Shown: positions 1 through 8,110, counted from the first letter of the stretch. The stretch: DNA of 21,447 bases from Deltaproteobacteria bacterium (GCA_021786815.1 JAJYMR010000152.1:1-21447), one strand, 5' to 3'. Numbers and translations are program-made. Notes: generated by a model from the sequence alone, not told the origin.

Positions 1-2
1 CA

Positions 3-101
3 ACGGGCGGGGTGTTCGTACCGCCCTCGTCGGCAAACACGCAGGCTCCGGACTTGTCGGCAAAGCATGCCGAGCGCCCCCTGTTCCGTATGCCTTCCTG
101 A
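3..101 (+). CDS. possible 3' end of an upstream gene (partial, uncertain)
   Basis: A reading frame is open from the window edge to a TGA at 99-101 (32 codons). About three quarters of its codons end in G or C, like the real genes here, and the other two forward frames fit less well. The short Pro/Ser-containing tail has no motif I recognise. It could equally be non-coding; the upstream sequence is needed to decide. Confidence 0.28.
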   Translation, partial: TGGVFVPPSSANTQAPDLSAKHAERPLFRMPS

Positions 102-297
102 GAGATCGATGGTTTGAGCATATCGAGACCCTTACCCATTTTTGACGCCTCGTCGGCTAGCTATGTTCCGCTATCAGGTGCATTGTGTTGCTATATGCTC
201 CTGATTAGTGCGTAATTGTTAGCCGTTGCAATAGTCGCTTGAACAGGATGCGAAAGAGGCGAACCCGGCGCCTTCGGCTCTGACAAAGGAGGGCCAG
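102..297. other. intergenic / promoter region of the S53 peptidase gene
   Basis: This stretch has lower GC than its surroundings, and I find no convincing gene in it. It must carry the promoter of the peptidase gene. The only clear signal is a strong Shine-Dalgarno run, AAAGGAGGG at 285-293, four bases before the ATG at 298. I could not pick a -35/-10 pair with confidence. Confidence 0.5.
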
Positions 298-2850
298 ATG
301 GTGACGAAGCTATCGGTAGGGCGTTGCCTGATAAGCCTCGCCGCGGTCGCGATGGCGGGGCTACTCTATTTCGCGGCCGGCGCTGGAACCGCCGAGGCGC
401 AGACGGCACGTCTCGCCTGGAACCATCCGCCTGACGTCTCGTCGCTGGTACCCAACGCGGTATCTTCGAGCCGCCAGCTCAATCTTCGCATCGCCTTTGC
501 GCTGCGCAATCGCGCCGAACTCAACAAGCTCCTGCGCGAGCAGCAGGATCCGTCGTCGCCCCAGTATCATCAATGGCTTACGTCCGACGAGTTTGCGGCG
601 AAGTTTGGTCCCGCGCCTGCCGACGAGCGGGCGGTTGAGCGATGGCTCACGAGCGCTGGTTTCAAGGTGGTGGGCCGAAGCGCGACGATTCTGCAGGTGC
701 AGGGAACCGTGGCGCAGGCGGCAAGCTTGTTCGCGGTGAGTTTCGTCGGCTCGGCCGACGGGCGGCTTTACGCGAACGAGCAGGACCCGGCGGTCCCGGG
801 CCAGTTCGCGAGCATCATTTCGTCCATAGGCGGCCTGGACAATCTGATGCACGCGAAGCACTCGGGAAGTTGGACGCCGGCTCCCGCCTCGAAAGCGATA
901 TCGCCCGCAAGCGCGGCAGGCGCGATGATTCTGGCCGAGAATGTGCCCGACGCTGAGAGTCGGCCGGGGCAGCAGCCGACGGGAGCGCAGCCCGAGACCT
1001 CGTATCAGGGGATCGTCGGCTTCGCGCCGTCGGACCTGTACACCTTCTATGACGAGAACTCGCTGCTGAATAACGGGACCGACGGAAGCGATGGCGGCGG
1101 GTGTATCGCGGTAATCGAGGATTCGAACTTTTCCACTTCCGCAGTCAATCTCTTCGACTCGACTTTTTCGCTGTCGGCTGTGACGCTCACGAAGATCCTC
1201 GCCGATGGCACCGACCCGGGTTATACGGCTGACGAAAGCGAGGCGCTGCTCGACGTCGAATGGGGCCATGCGGCAGCTCCGGGTGCGTCTATCACGGCCT
1301 ATATCGGTGACGGCAGCACGTTGGGCGCGCAGGCGCTGGTCGATGCGCTGAAGGCGGCGGTCACGGACAACAAGTGTGCCTCGATCGATATGAGTTTCAG
1401 CTTCTGCGGCGCTTCGTCGAGTTTTTTCGAAGAGACCCTCGGCGGTCTCTTTGCCCAGGCCGCGGCGCAAGGGCAATCCGTATTCGTTGCGAGCGGCGAC
1501 GACGGGGCGGCGGGCCTCGTCTACAGTTCCAGCCAGAACGCGTGCACGACCGCAACCAGCCGGCATGTCAGCGAGGCGTCAGCTGACCCCGACGTTACGG
1601 CGATCGGCGGCACGGAGTTCAACCCGGTCTACGACGGATCGGGCGACGACGTTGGCAACGTGCCCGAGGACGCGTGGAACGAGAGTGCCCTCCAAAACGG
1701 CAAGACGACGCCCCTTGGTGCGTCGGGCGGCGGCGCAAGCGCGATTTTCACCAAGCCCGCCTGGCAGGCGGGGCAGGGCGTGCCCAACGACGGCAAGCGC
1801 GACGTGCCGGACATCGCGATAGCGTCGGGAATTCTTGGGCCCGGCTTTTTCCTGGGCGACGACCCCACTCAGTCAGGCGGCTCGACCATTGACTGCTGCT
1901 GGGGCGGCACCAGTGTCGGCGCGGCGCTATGGTCCGGGATTGCCCAGCTTCTCGACCAGGCTGATATCCAGAACGGAGGCAACGGACGTTTGGGCAATGT
2001 TGCTCCGCGCCTTTACGTGATGGGCGAGCAGATGAACGTCGGCACGACGGGACTGCGCGACGTGACCTTGGGCAATAACAGCTTCAACGGCGTGACCGGA
2101 TTTAACGCGGGCCCCGGCTACGACCAAACCACAGGATGGGGCACGCCGGATATTGGCATCTTCGTTCCGGCTTTCGTTACCGGGCAGTTCGTGGCGTCGG
2201 CCGGCGATCTGAGCTACGGACCGAAGGTGCGCCATTTTCCAACGCAGTTGTTCAGTTCGGTCGGGAGCGCGAGTCGGCAGTTTCCGATCGTTGTAATCAA
2301 TCGCAATTCGCTCAACCTGCCGGCAGAGCTCACTTCGGTTTCGGTGACGGGCCAGAACAATGCTGACTTCAGCGTTGCGAACAATGGATGCTCGCCGGCG
2401 ATCGGGGCGAAGTCGAAATGCCTGATAGAATTGTTGTTCAAGCCGACGGGGATCGGTCTTCGCCAGGCCACGCTCACGGTGAGCGGCCACTTCCAGAACA
2501 GCCCGCTCCAGGTGCCGCTGTTCGGAAACGCTGTAGCGCCGATTCTCCGTTATGGGCCAAAGGGACTTGGTTTTGGCAAAGTGTCGGTCGGCACGATGAG
2601 CCCGGCAAAAACCGTGACCCTGATCAACCGGACCACGGTTCCGATAGATATCAGCTCGATCGTCAGTTCATCGAACGATTTCTCCGAGAACAACACCTGC
2701 GGAGGCTCGATCGCGGCGCAGGGTGGGACGTGTACGCTCTCGGTTACGTTCAAGCCTTCGGCAACCGGTCTTGAGACCGCGACCCTGACGATTACCGACG
2801 ACGCCCGCGGTGGCACGCATCTGGTGCGTCTGACTGGTCGCGGCATGTGA
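298..2850 (+). CDS. secreted S53-family (pro-kumamolisin/sedolisin) serine-carboxyl peptidase with two C-terminal Ig-like domains
   Basis: Residues 1-35 form a signal peptide with an AxA-type end (TAEAQ). Residues about 40-190 match the pro-kumamolisin activation domain (SSPQYHQWLTSDEF). The catalytic domain spans about 235-625. The Glu/Asp pair sits four residues apart (E315, D319 in ESEALLD), the oxyanion Asp is D401 in VASGDDG, and the nucleophile is S539 in GGTSVGA. The probable Ca-site residues are in LRDVTLG and GYDQTTGWGTP. Residues about 640-740 and 750-850 are two ASPM-SPD-2-Hydin-like beta domains (FGKVSVGT, CTLSVTFKP). Family members self-cleave the prodomain and work extracellularly at acid pH. 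At 850 residues it is longer than plain kumamolisins because of the tail. The start is fixed by an AAAGGAGGG ribosome site. Its substrate cannot be told from sequence. Confidence 0.93.
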   Translation: MVTKLSVGRCLISLAAVAMAGLLYFAAGAGTAEAQTARLAWNHPPDVSSLVPNAVSSSRQLNLRIAFALRNRAELNKLLREQQDPSSPQYHQWLTSDEFAAKFGPAPADERAVERWLTSAGFKVVGRSATILQVQGTVAQAASLFAVSFVGSADGRLYANEQDPAVPGQFASIISSIGGLDNLMHAKHSGSWTPAPASKAISPASAAGAMILAENVPDAESRPGQQPTGAQPETSYQGIVGFAPSDLYTFYDENSLLNNGTDGSDGGGCIAVIEDSNFSTSAVNLFDSTFSLSAVTLTKILADGTDPGYTADESEALLDVEWGHAAAPGASITAYIGDGSTLGAQALVDALKAAVTDNKCASIDMSFSFCGASSSFFEETLGGLFAQAAAQGQSVFVASGDDGAAGLVYSSSQNACTTATSRHVSEASADPDVTAIGGTEFNPVYDGSGDDVGNVPEDAWNESALQNGKTTPLGASGGGASAIFTKPAWQAGQGVPNDGKRDVPDIAIASGILGPGFFLGDDPTQSGGSTIDCCWGGTSVGAALWSGIAQLLDQADIQNGGNGRLGNVAPRLYVMGEQMNVGTTGLRDVTLGNNSFNGVTGFNAGPGYDQTTGWGTPDIGIFVPAFVTGQFVASAGDLSYGPKVRHFPTQLFSSVGSASRQFPIVVINRNSLNLPAELTSVSVTGQNNADFSVANNGCSPAIGAKSKCLIELLFKPTGIGLRQATLTVSGHFQNSPLQVPLFGNAVAPILRYGPKGLGFGKVSVGTMSPAKTVTLINRTTVPIDISSIVSSSNDFSENNTCGGSIAAQGGTCTLSVTFKPSATGLETATLTITDDARGGTHLVRLTGRGM

Positions 2851-2867
2851 TTCCGAAAGCCGCGCCG

Positions 2868-2911
2868 AAAAAACGACACCCGGCCTTGCGATAGCGCAGG
2901 ACCGGGTGTCG
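2868..2911 (-). terminator. intrinsic terminator of the peroxiredoxin gene
   Basis: A perfect 10-bp stem (CGACACCCGG at 2874-2883, CCGGGTGTCG at 2902-2911) continues inward as a second short stem with one bulge. Read on the minus strand it is followed by six T's (the A run at 2868-2873), the classic rho-independent layout. It starts 16 bases past the peroxiredoxin stop. It also lies 23 bases after the plus-strand peptidase stop but has no T run in that direction. Confidence 0.85.
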
Positions 2912-2926
2912 TCGCGTTTCGAGCGG

Positions 2927-3565
2927 TTACTTGCCGGGCTGCGGCGTCACGCGCAGATAGGGCTTCACTTCCTTGTAGCCCTTGGGGAATTTTTCCTTGA
3001 GCACGGCGGGATCGGTGACCGAGGGCGCGATTATGACGTCCTCGCCCTGCTTCCAGTCGACCGGCGTTGCCACAGTGTACTTGTCGGTGAGCTGGAGCGA
3101 GTCGATCGCGCGCAGGATTTCCTGGAAGTTGCGGCCGGTGCTCGCTGGATAGGTGATGATGAGCCGGATCTTCTTGTTCGGATCGATCACGAATACGGAG
3201 CGGACCGTGAGCGTGTCGTTCCACTCCGGATGGATCATGTCGTAGAGCTTCGAGACCTTCTTGTCGGCGTCGCCAAGGACCGGGAAGTTCATTTTGACGT
3301 GCTGGGTTTCTTCGATATCGGCGGTCCAGCGCTTGTGCGAGGCAACGTCGTCAACGCTCACGCCAAGCGCCTTGACGTTGCGCTTATCGAACTCGGGTTT
3401 GAGGCGCGCGGTCATTCCCAGTTCGGTGGTGCAAACCGGGGTGAAGTCCTTCGGATGGGAGAACAGGATTCCCCAGCTGTTTCCGAGCCATTGATGGAAA
3501 TGAATCGTACCCTCGGTCGATTCCTGGGTGAAATCGGGAGCGATACTGCCAATGTGAAGCGCCAT
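2927..3565 (-). CDS. 1-Cys peroxiredoxin (Prx6 class)
   Basis: The 212-residue protein reduces peroxides through a single peroxidatic Cys, C45 in the PVCTTE motif. No other Cys is present, so no intramolecular resolving disulfide can form; that fits the Prx6/1-Cys class, as do the length and the extended C-terminal domain (VDWKQGEDVIIAP, GYKEVKPYLR). Conserved landmarks are HPKDFTPVC and the HPEW segment. I chose the ATG at 3565 (MALHIGSIAPDF) because GGAGGT lies 11 bases upstream; an 18-codon N-terminal extension is possible in frame but has no family support. It is monocistronic with its own terminator. It probably acts in the cytoplasm in oxidative-stress defence. Confidence 0.95.
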   Translation of the reverse strand: MALHIGSIAPDFTQESTEGTIHFHQWLGNSWGILFSHPKDFTPVCTTELGMTARLKPEFDKRNVKALGVSVDDVASHKRWTADIEETQHVKMNFPVLGDADKKVSKLYDMIHPEWNDTLTVRSVFVIDPNKKIRLIITYPASTGRNFQEILRAIDSLQLTDKYTVATPVDWKQGEDVIIAPSVTDPAVLKEKFPKGYKEVKPYLRVTPQPGK

Positions 3566-3716
3566 GGTCGTCTTTGACCTCCGAATTCCTTGCGCCTCGC
3601 CCCGGCACTCGAGCGGCACTCAAGGCGGGTATTGGGACGAGGCGTCGTCAGCGTTTTTGGAAGCCTGCGGCGAAAAGTGATAAGGCAGACTTTCTAAGTT
3701 ACATACTCCTATTCCG

Positions 3717-3754
3717 GCTTTTTGCGCCGATCAAGAGACGGCGTATCAAAAAGC
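3717..3754. repeat. inverted repeat downstream of the crotonase gene
   Basis: GCTTTTTG (3717-3724) pairs with CAAAAAGC (3747-3754), and CGCCG (3725-3729) with CGGCG (3739-3743). A 3-base bulge (TAT) and a 9-base loop complete the structure. It begins 13 bases after the crotonase stop on the minus strand. The T/A tracts are inside the stem rather than after it, so it is not a textbook terminator, though it may protect a 3' end. Confidence 0.5.
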
Positions 3755-3767
3755 GGCTCCCCGCGCT

Positions 3768-4580
3768 TCATGATTTCCCAAGCTTGCCGAAATCAGGCTT
3801 GCGTTTCTCCATGAAGGCGGTGACGTACTCCTTATGCTCCGCGCTCACGTAACATTTTTCCAGCGCGAAACCCTCGAGCTCGGTTGCGGTCTCGAGTGTC
3901 CCGTCGAGTCCTTGGTAAAGCGCGCGCCGGGTTAACGCAAGCGAGGTCGGCGAGCACTGGAGCATCTCACCCGCCAGCTCTCTCGCAGTCTGCATCGCCT
4001 GTCCCGCCGGCGCTACCCTGCTCACAAGCCCCATCGCAAGGCATTCCTGGGCGCTGTACTGCCGCCCGGTGAGCATCATCTCGGCAGTGCGCGAGAGTCC
4101 GATAAGCCGCGGCATCAGGTAGGTCGAGCCCAATTCGGCCATCAATCCGACGCGCCCGAAAATCACGCCGAGCTTTGCATTCTCGGAGGCCACGCGCACG
4201 TCGCACAGCAGCGTCATCGTCAGGCCGACGCCGAGCGCGTAGCCATTGATCGCTGCGATCGTTGGCTTCGACAGATTGCGCATCAGGACCGGCAGCGACA
4301 CGGTCATGCGCCGGCGATCGGAGAATTCGCCTTCGCCCTCGCCGCTACGCGCCTTGATATCGCGTGCGAAACCTCCGATATCCGCGCCAGCGCAGAACGC
4401 GCGCTCGCCCGCTCCGGTCAGGATTATCACGCGCACTCCCCGCTCCGCGTCGGCCCGAAGCATCGTCTCCGCGAGCTCCTGGCCCATCGTCGCGGTATAG
4501 GCGTTCATCTTGGCGGGGCGATTGAGCGTGATAGTCGCGATCTCGTCCGCGACTTCGTAAAGCACCGTTTCGTAAGTCAT
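3768..4580 (-). CDS. crotonase-superfamily protein (enoyl-CoA hydratase/isomerase-like), atypical active site
   Basis: At 270 residues this is a full-length crotonase fold. The acyl-CoA and oxyanion-hole motifs are present (AFCAGADIGGF about 61-71; INGYALGVG about 111-119). By comparison with rat enoyl-CoA hydratase, the two catalytic glutamates (Glu144, Glu164) fall on Thr121 and Phe141 here, so ordinary hydration is unlikely. Glu149 in GLMAELGS sits where some enoyl-CoA isomerase-like members carry their acidic residue. I therefore call it crotonase-like, substrate unknown. The ATG at 4580 starts the conserved MTYETVLYEV; a longer in-frame start at 4655 is poorly supported. It lies 93 bases after the small basic gene on the same strand. 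Confidence 0.85.
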   Translation of the reverse strand: MTYETVLYEVADEIATITLNRPAKMNAYTATMGQELAETMLRADAERGVRVIILTGAGERAFCAGADIGGFARDIKARSGEGEGEFSDRRRMTVSLPVLMRNLSKPTIAAINGYALGVGLTMTLLCDVRVASENAKLGVIFGRVGLMAELGSTYLMPRLIGLSRTAEMMLTGRQYSAQECLAMGLVSRVAPAGQAMQTARELAGEMLQCSPTSLALTRRALYQGLDGTLETATELEGFALEKCYVSAEHKEYVTAFMEKRKPDFGKLGKS

Positions 4581-4630
4581 CGCCGAGTCCTTGGGGTCCG
4601 CGAGTCGAAGCATGCGGACCGACCCGAATG

Positions 4631-4648
4631 GGGCGCCGGTCGGCGCCC
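4631..4648. repeat. perfect 7-bp hairpin between the microprotein and crotonase genes
   Basis: GGGCGCC (4631-4637) and GGCGCCC (4642-4648) form a perfect GC stem with a 4-base loop. It lies between the microprotein stop (4674) and the crotonase start (4580). There is no T run, so it is more likely an mRNA-processing or attenuation hairpin than a full terminator. Confidence 0.45.
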
Positions 4649-4673
4649 AAGCCATGGTTGGGGAAGCGTGCCG

Positions 4674-4778
4674 CTACCGCTTCTTTTTCTGCCGGCGCGC
4701 TTCGCGCGTGCGGGCCTTGAGCCGTTTCTCGCGCCGCTTGCGGCGGCGTTTGATCTCGCGTTGTCTTTCGGTCGCCAT
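4674..4778 (-). CDS. 34-residue Arg/Lys-rich microprotein
   Basis: The ATG at 4778 is preceded by a strong AGGAGAG ribosome site four bases away, and the frame ends in TAG at 4674-4676. The product begins MATERQREIKRRRKR and ends RRQKKKR: about two thirds Arg/Lys, with Glu spaced to allow one charged helix. I recall small basic proteins of this type (REIxRRRxRxEK) as unannotated or DUF entries in several environmental phyla, but I cannot confirm the family here. Its charge suggests binding to RNA, ribosomes or DNA; that is inference. It is too small for many gene callers, and the ribosome site is the main evidence that it is real. Confidence 0.72.
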   Translation of the reverse strand: MATERQREIKRRRKRREKRLKARTREARRQKKKR

Positions 4779-5002
4779 CGATCTCTCCTGTTCGCGCGTG
4801 ACGGAACCTCGGGCTCCAATTTCGCGCCGGTTGATGCTGCTGCTCGGCATTGGATAGAACGCCCTTGCCGAGTCGTTTCCCAAATAGACGCCGCACCTGC
4901 CGGGGTCAAGCTTGAAAACGGCCGCGCCCGAAGTGGCAGGGCGCATTCAGACGCCGCCGCTTGATTCGAGCAAACCGCAAACAGAGACCTCGTGCCCCGG
5001 CT

Positions 5003-6727
5003 TCAAGGTCGATTCGAGTATAATGAGCCGGCGGGCTGCTGCGCCAACCGCCAGGCGGGTGTGGGCGGTGATGGGTCGGAAGCATCATTGGGTATCAACA
5101 GCAAGATCCTGCGTCCGTTCGTCCACAGCTTTCGCAGTTGCGCGTCGTCGATGAACCAGCGGGCGGCGGAGGGATCGAGCCTGCGGCCAAAACGCAGGTC
5201 GCCGCCAAACCCGTCCACCACCAGCGCGCGCCGGCGCGTGTAAAAATCGACGGGCGAAACGTTCTCGTACGGCCCCGCGACGGCTACATAATCATCTTCG
5301 CGCATCATCGCCGACGCCTTTCGGGCAAGCGGCGCGACGGAGACATAAGGATGCACGATTTCCAGCCCCCGGTGCGCGATGAACGCCGACACCAGCGCCA
5401 GGGCGACGACGCCGGCAAAGGCGGTTGTCTTGCGGCCGTTGCGCTCGGCGAGAAACCCGAGCATTCCGGCCGCTGACAGGGCCGTGAGCAAAGCCGCGAT
5501 CGGCGAGAAAGAGTCGGCAATGCAAGGTTGGACGCGCGCCGCTCCTGCCGGTGCGCACAGATTGCGATAGTGCTCGTTGAGCAGCGCATAGAGGCGCTCG
5601 GTTACCGGCGGCGGAATGTGAACCAGCACGACAAGCCATCCGAGCGCTGCGACCAGCAGAATCGCGATGAACGAATTGCGCGCGGCGCGCGACGGGAACG
5701 CGGCGCGCGACCACCAGTATCCGACGACGATTGCCATCCCCGGCAATGCCGGCAGCGAGTAATATTCGAGCCTCGCCGGCGAGATCGCGAAGAAACCAAG
5801 CGCCGCTGCCGTCCACGCCAGCGCGCCGAGCAGAAGTTCGCGTTCCGGCACGCCACGGCCAACGTCGCGAATTGCGGTCTTAAGCGCGGGCGGCAGGAAA
5901 AACAACCACGGCAGAAACCAGATCGCGGAGACGGCCAGGTACGCGCCAACTCCAAGCGTTACCACGTCGAGTTTTCGCGTCGCCAGAAAGCGCAAGACCT
6001 GTCCGCCAGAGACATAATGGGCCATCGCGCCGGGATGCCTGAGTTCGACCATCACGTGCCACGGAGCGGCGACCGCGAGAAACACAACAGCCATCGACGC
6101 CCACGGCATCGTTTTCACGAGCCCTCGCAAGTCGCGCGAAAAGAGAGTCGCGGCGAACAACGCCAGCGCCGGCACAGCTAGTCCCACAAGGCCCTTCACC
6201 ATCACGGCGAGTCCGAGCAAAGCCGCCGTCGCGAGCATCAGCGGTTTGACTCGCCGCGGATGCCGGAATGCCGCGAAAAACGTGAGCATCGCGGCCGCGA
6301 AGAGCGCCGTCAGAGGGATTTCGAGGAGCAGGGTTCGCGCATAGATGGCGTATCCGAACGAGCTTGCCAAGCAGACGCTGCCAAAGACGGCCGCACGCTC
6401 GTCATCCCACAGCGCGAGCAGCCAAAACAGAGCCGCGACGCCGAGAACCCCGAACAGCACGACCGGCAGCCGGCCGGCAAAGGTCGTACAGCCAAACGCT
6501 CGGAAACTCGCCGCGCAAAGCCAATAGACCAACGGCGGCTTCTCCAGATACGGAACGCCGTTGCAGCGCGGCGTCAACAGGCGGCCGCTGACCGCCATCT
6601 CACGCGCGACCTCGGCGTACGCTCCCTCGTCGAAGTTGTTGAAGCCCGGGCTGTGCGCCGTGACACTGAACAGTATCAGGCTTGCCAGCGCGATTACCGA
6701 GGCGCAGACGACCCGACGTCGAGTCAC
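5003..6727 (-). CDS. ArnT-like / PMT-family integral membrane glycosyltransferase
   Basis: The 574-residue protein has about 11-12 hydrophobic segments. Near the N terminus it has the hallmark first-loop acidic motif DEGAYAEVAREM (D33/E34), which in ArnT and other C-type glycosyltransferases handles a polyprenyl-phosphate-sugar donor. The downstream YLEKPPLVYWL segment is also typical. Residues about 460-574 form a soluble C-terminal domain (DFYTRRRALVVDGFGGDLRFGRR). It probably transfers a sugar to lipid A, another lipid or a protein on the periplasmic side; the acceptor cannot be told from sequence. The start is a GTG at 6727 with no clear ribosome site, so the exact N terminus is uncertain. 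It diverges from the TSUP permease gene. Confidence 0.9.
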   Translation of the reverse strand: MTRRRVVCASVIALASLILFSVTAHSPGFNNFDEGAYAEVAREMAVSGRLLTPRCNGVPYLEKPPLVYWLCAASFRAFGCTTFAGRLPVVLFGVLGVAALFWLLALWDDERAAVFGSVCLASSFGYAIYARTLLLEIPLTALFAAAMLTFFAAFRHPRRVKPLMLATAALLGLAVMVKGLVGLAVPALALFAATLFSRDLRGLVKTMPWASMAVVFLAVAAPWHVMVELRHPGAMAHYVSGGQVLRFLATRKLDVVTLGVGAYLAVSAIWFLPWLFFLPPALKTAIRDVGRGVPERELLLGALAWTAAALGFFAISPARLEYYSLPALPGMAIVVGYWWSRAAFPSRAARNSFIAILLVAALGWLVVLVHIPPPVTERLYALLNEHYRNLCAPAGAARVQPCIADSFSPIAALLTALSAAGMLGFLAERNGRKTTAFAGVVALALVSAFIAHRGLEIVHPYVSVAPLARKASAMMREDDYVAVAGPYENVSPVDFYTRRRALVVDGFGGDLRFGRRLDPSAARWFIDDAQLRKLWTNGRRILLLIPNDASDPSPPTPAWRLAQQPAGSLYSNRP

Positions 6728-6993
6728 TCAAGCAATTTTTACCAACTCAACACCTTGTGTCACGCGATGCGACGCGCGCAATTCAGTCAGTGCGATGCAT
6801 CGCGGTATGCGCAACGATGACGCCGCCGGCTCAGTCTCAAGCGGTGTGCCGCGGCCATTGATGCAATATAATGCCGGCTTTGGCCGGCCTAGTATCCGCG
6901 AGCCGGTTTGGTAATTCACACTCCGCGGTGAAGCTTGCTCGGAAGACCGCTTTCCCACGGGACGGCGAAACCGCACTCGATACGGTAATTTGC
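6728..6993. promoter_or_regulatory. divergent intergenic region with palindromes
   Basis: This region separates the glycosyltransferase (-) and permease (+) genes and must hold at least two promoters. It contains a perfect 12-bp palindrome GCGATGCATCGC (6792-6803), a second GCGATGC copy at 6764-6770, and a GCCGGC/GCCGGC hairpin with a TTTG loop (6873-6888). No convincing gene lies in it. The palindrome could be an operator; no regulator can be assigned. Confidence 0.4.
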
Positions 6994-7797
6994 ATGCATC
7001 ATTTTTCGAATACGGCACTACTCAGACTTCATCCCGTAACGCTGGCGGAACTGCTGGTGATTTCCCTGGTCGCCGGCGTCGGCATAACGACAGTCGGTCC
7101 CGGCGGCGTATTGATGACGATAGGGCTTTACACGGTGACGGGCTTGCCGCCGGCGGTTGTGGCGGGAACGTCGATCGCGACACATATTGCGACGGGAATA
7201 ACCGGAACCATCGCCTATATTCGTTCAGGCCAATTACGCCATCGATTGACCCGCCGGATGGCGCTGATCCTGGGAGCGACCGCCATAGCCGCGACGCCGC
7301 TTGGCGTGCTCATCAACTCGCGCGTGTCTCATCGGGAATTCGGCATCCTGCTGGGACTGTTCGCGGCTGGCATCGGGATTGTCGTATGGCGCCGCCAGCG
7401 CAGGCGCTTCGAGAGCGCGGCCGAGCAAGGCTATCCCACGCTTGCGCCGCTGCCCATTGCGCTCATCGGAATCGGCGTCGCGACGGCAAGCGGTCTTTTC
7501 GGACTGGGCGGTCCGATGATGACCGTGCCGTTGCTGGTCGCCGCTCATGTGCCGATATTGCCGGCGGTCGCCGCCGCACAGGTGCAATCGCTGATGATCT
7601 CCAGCGTGGGAACACTGGGTTACGCCGCGCAACGCACGATTGATTGGCCGCTCGCGGTCTTCGTTGGAATCCCGGAAATCTCGGGCGTGATGCTCGGCTG
7701 GAAGATCGCGCATCGCGTTTCGTCCGACCGCCTGGGATACGCACTGGCGACGGTGCTGTTCTGCCTTGCGCCGTACCTTGCGTTTCACGGTGGCTGA
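6994..7797 (+). CDS. TSUP-family permease (TauE/SafE, DUF81)
   Basis: The 267-residue protein is an eight-or-so-helix membrane transporter. It shows the two-fold internal repeat of the family: glycine-rich segments GVGITTVGPGGVLMT in the first half and ASGLFGLGGPMMTVP in the second, separated by a basic cytoplasmic loop (WRRQRRRFES). Family members export sulfite, sulfonates or other small organic anions. The substrate here is unknown, and no sulfur gene lies next to it. I chose the ATG at 6994 (MHHFSNTALL) because it directly precedes the first hydrophobic segment; the frame stays open to 6871 with another ATG, and neither start has a strong ribosome site. Convergent with the coiled-coil small gene. 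Confidence 0.88.
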   Translation: MHHFSNTALLRLHPVTLAELLVISLVAGVGITTVGPGGVLMTIGLYTVTGLPPAVVAGTSIATHIATGITGTIAYIRSGQLRHRLTRRMALILGATAIAATPLGVLINSRVSHREFGILLGLFAAGIGIVVWRRQRRRFESAAEQGYPTLAPLPIALIGIGVATASGLFGLGGPMMTVPLLVAAHVPILPAVAAAQVQSLMISSVGTLGYAAQRTIDWPLAVFVGIPEISGVMLGWKIAHRVSSDRLGYALATVLFCLAPYLAFHGG

Positions 7798-7879
7798 AAC
7801 CACCGCGCTCGGCGGTTGCGGCTATCGGCGCGTTGCTCCGCGCGCGGCTTGCGAGCCGAAGAAAGTGGGTGTGAGAGCG

Positions 7880-7895
7880 GGCGCGCTTACGCGCC
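7880..7895. terminator. hairpin between convergent genes
   Basis: GGCGCG (7880-7885) and CGCGCC (7890-7895) form a 6-bp GC stem whose loop holds the stop codon of the minus-strand small gene. On the plus strand it is followed by CGAGGCCTTTTCT, a weak T tract, so it might help end permease transcription. Confidence is limited by the short stem. Confidence 0.35.
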
Positions 7896-8042
7896 GAGGC
7901 CTTTTCTCGTCTTGATTTCCTCCAGCAGGGAGTTGATTTTCTCCTCGCGTTCGAGTGCATGAAGCCGGCCTTCGAGGTCGCCGCTCAGCAGTTCGCCTTT
8001 CGCCCGCGCCAGCGTCTCCTCGCGCGCAACTTTCGAGCGCAT
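7887..8042 (-). CDS. 51-residue charged helical small protein (possible PspA/IM30-like C-terminal fragment)
   Basis: An ATG at 8042 opens a 51-codon frame ending in TAA at 7887-7889, with strong G/C third-position bias. The product has a heptad-like, Glu/Lys/Leu-rich helix (GDLEGRLHALEREEKINSLL, then EEIKTRKG). The phrase DLExRxxALExE...LLxEIKxR resembles the C-terminal end of PspA/IM30 proteins, but here it stands alone. The frame stays open about 28 codons upstream of the ATG without another ATG, GTG or TTG, so it may instead be the remnant of a longer gene. No ribosome site is visible. It diverges from the Fur-family gene and shares its operator region. Confidence 0.55.
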   Translation of the reverse strand: MRSKVAREETLARAKGELLSGDLEGRLHALEREEKINSLLEEIKTRKGLGA

Positions 8043-8110
8043 TTGCGATGCGATGAGCGGCTTTTGATTTGGCGCAAATCGTGAAAAAGCGTCGTCTTGA
8101 CCTAGTTCAG

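Noticed and set aside
361..1566. 401-codon open frame on the minus strand inside the S53 peptidase gene
   Set aside because: It is very Arg-rich with no domain and lies opposite a clear, full-length peptidase; a high-GC shadow frame.
2906..3577. 223-codon open frame opposite the peroxiredoxin gene
   Set aside because: The peroxiredoxin on the other strand has an intact active site, ribosome site and terminator; this frame is its complement.
5019..5024. TATAAT on the plus strand near 5020
   Set aside because: It lies inside the end of the minus-strand glycosyltransferase gene with no plus-strand gene to serve; most likely chance.
6728..7018. 96-codon minus-strand frame before the glycosyltransferase gene
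   Set aside because: It overlaps the permease start and the promoter region and has no family-like pattern.
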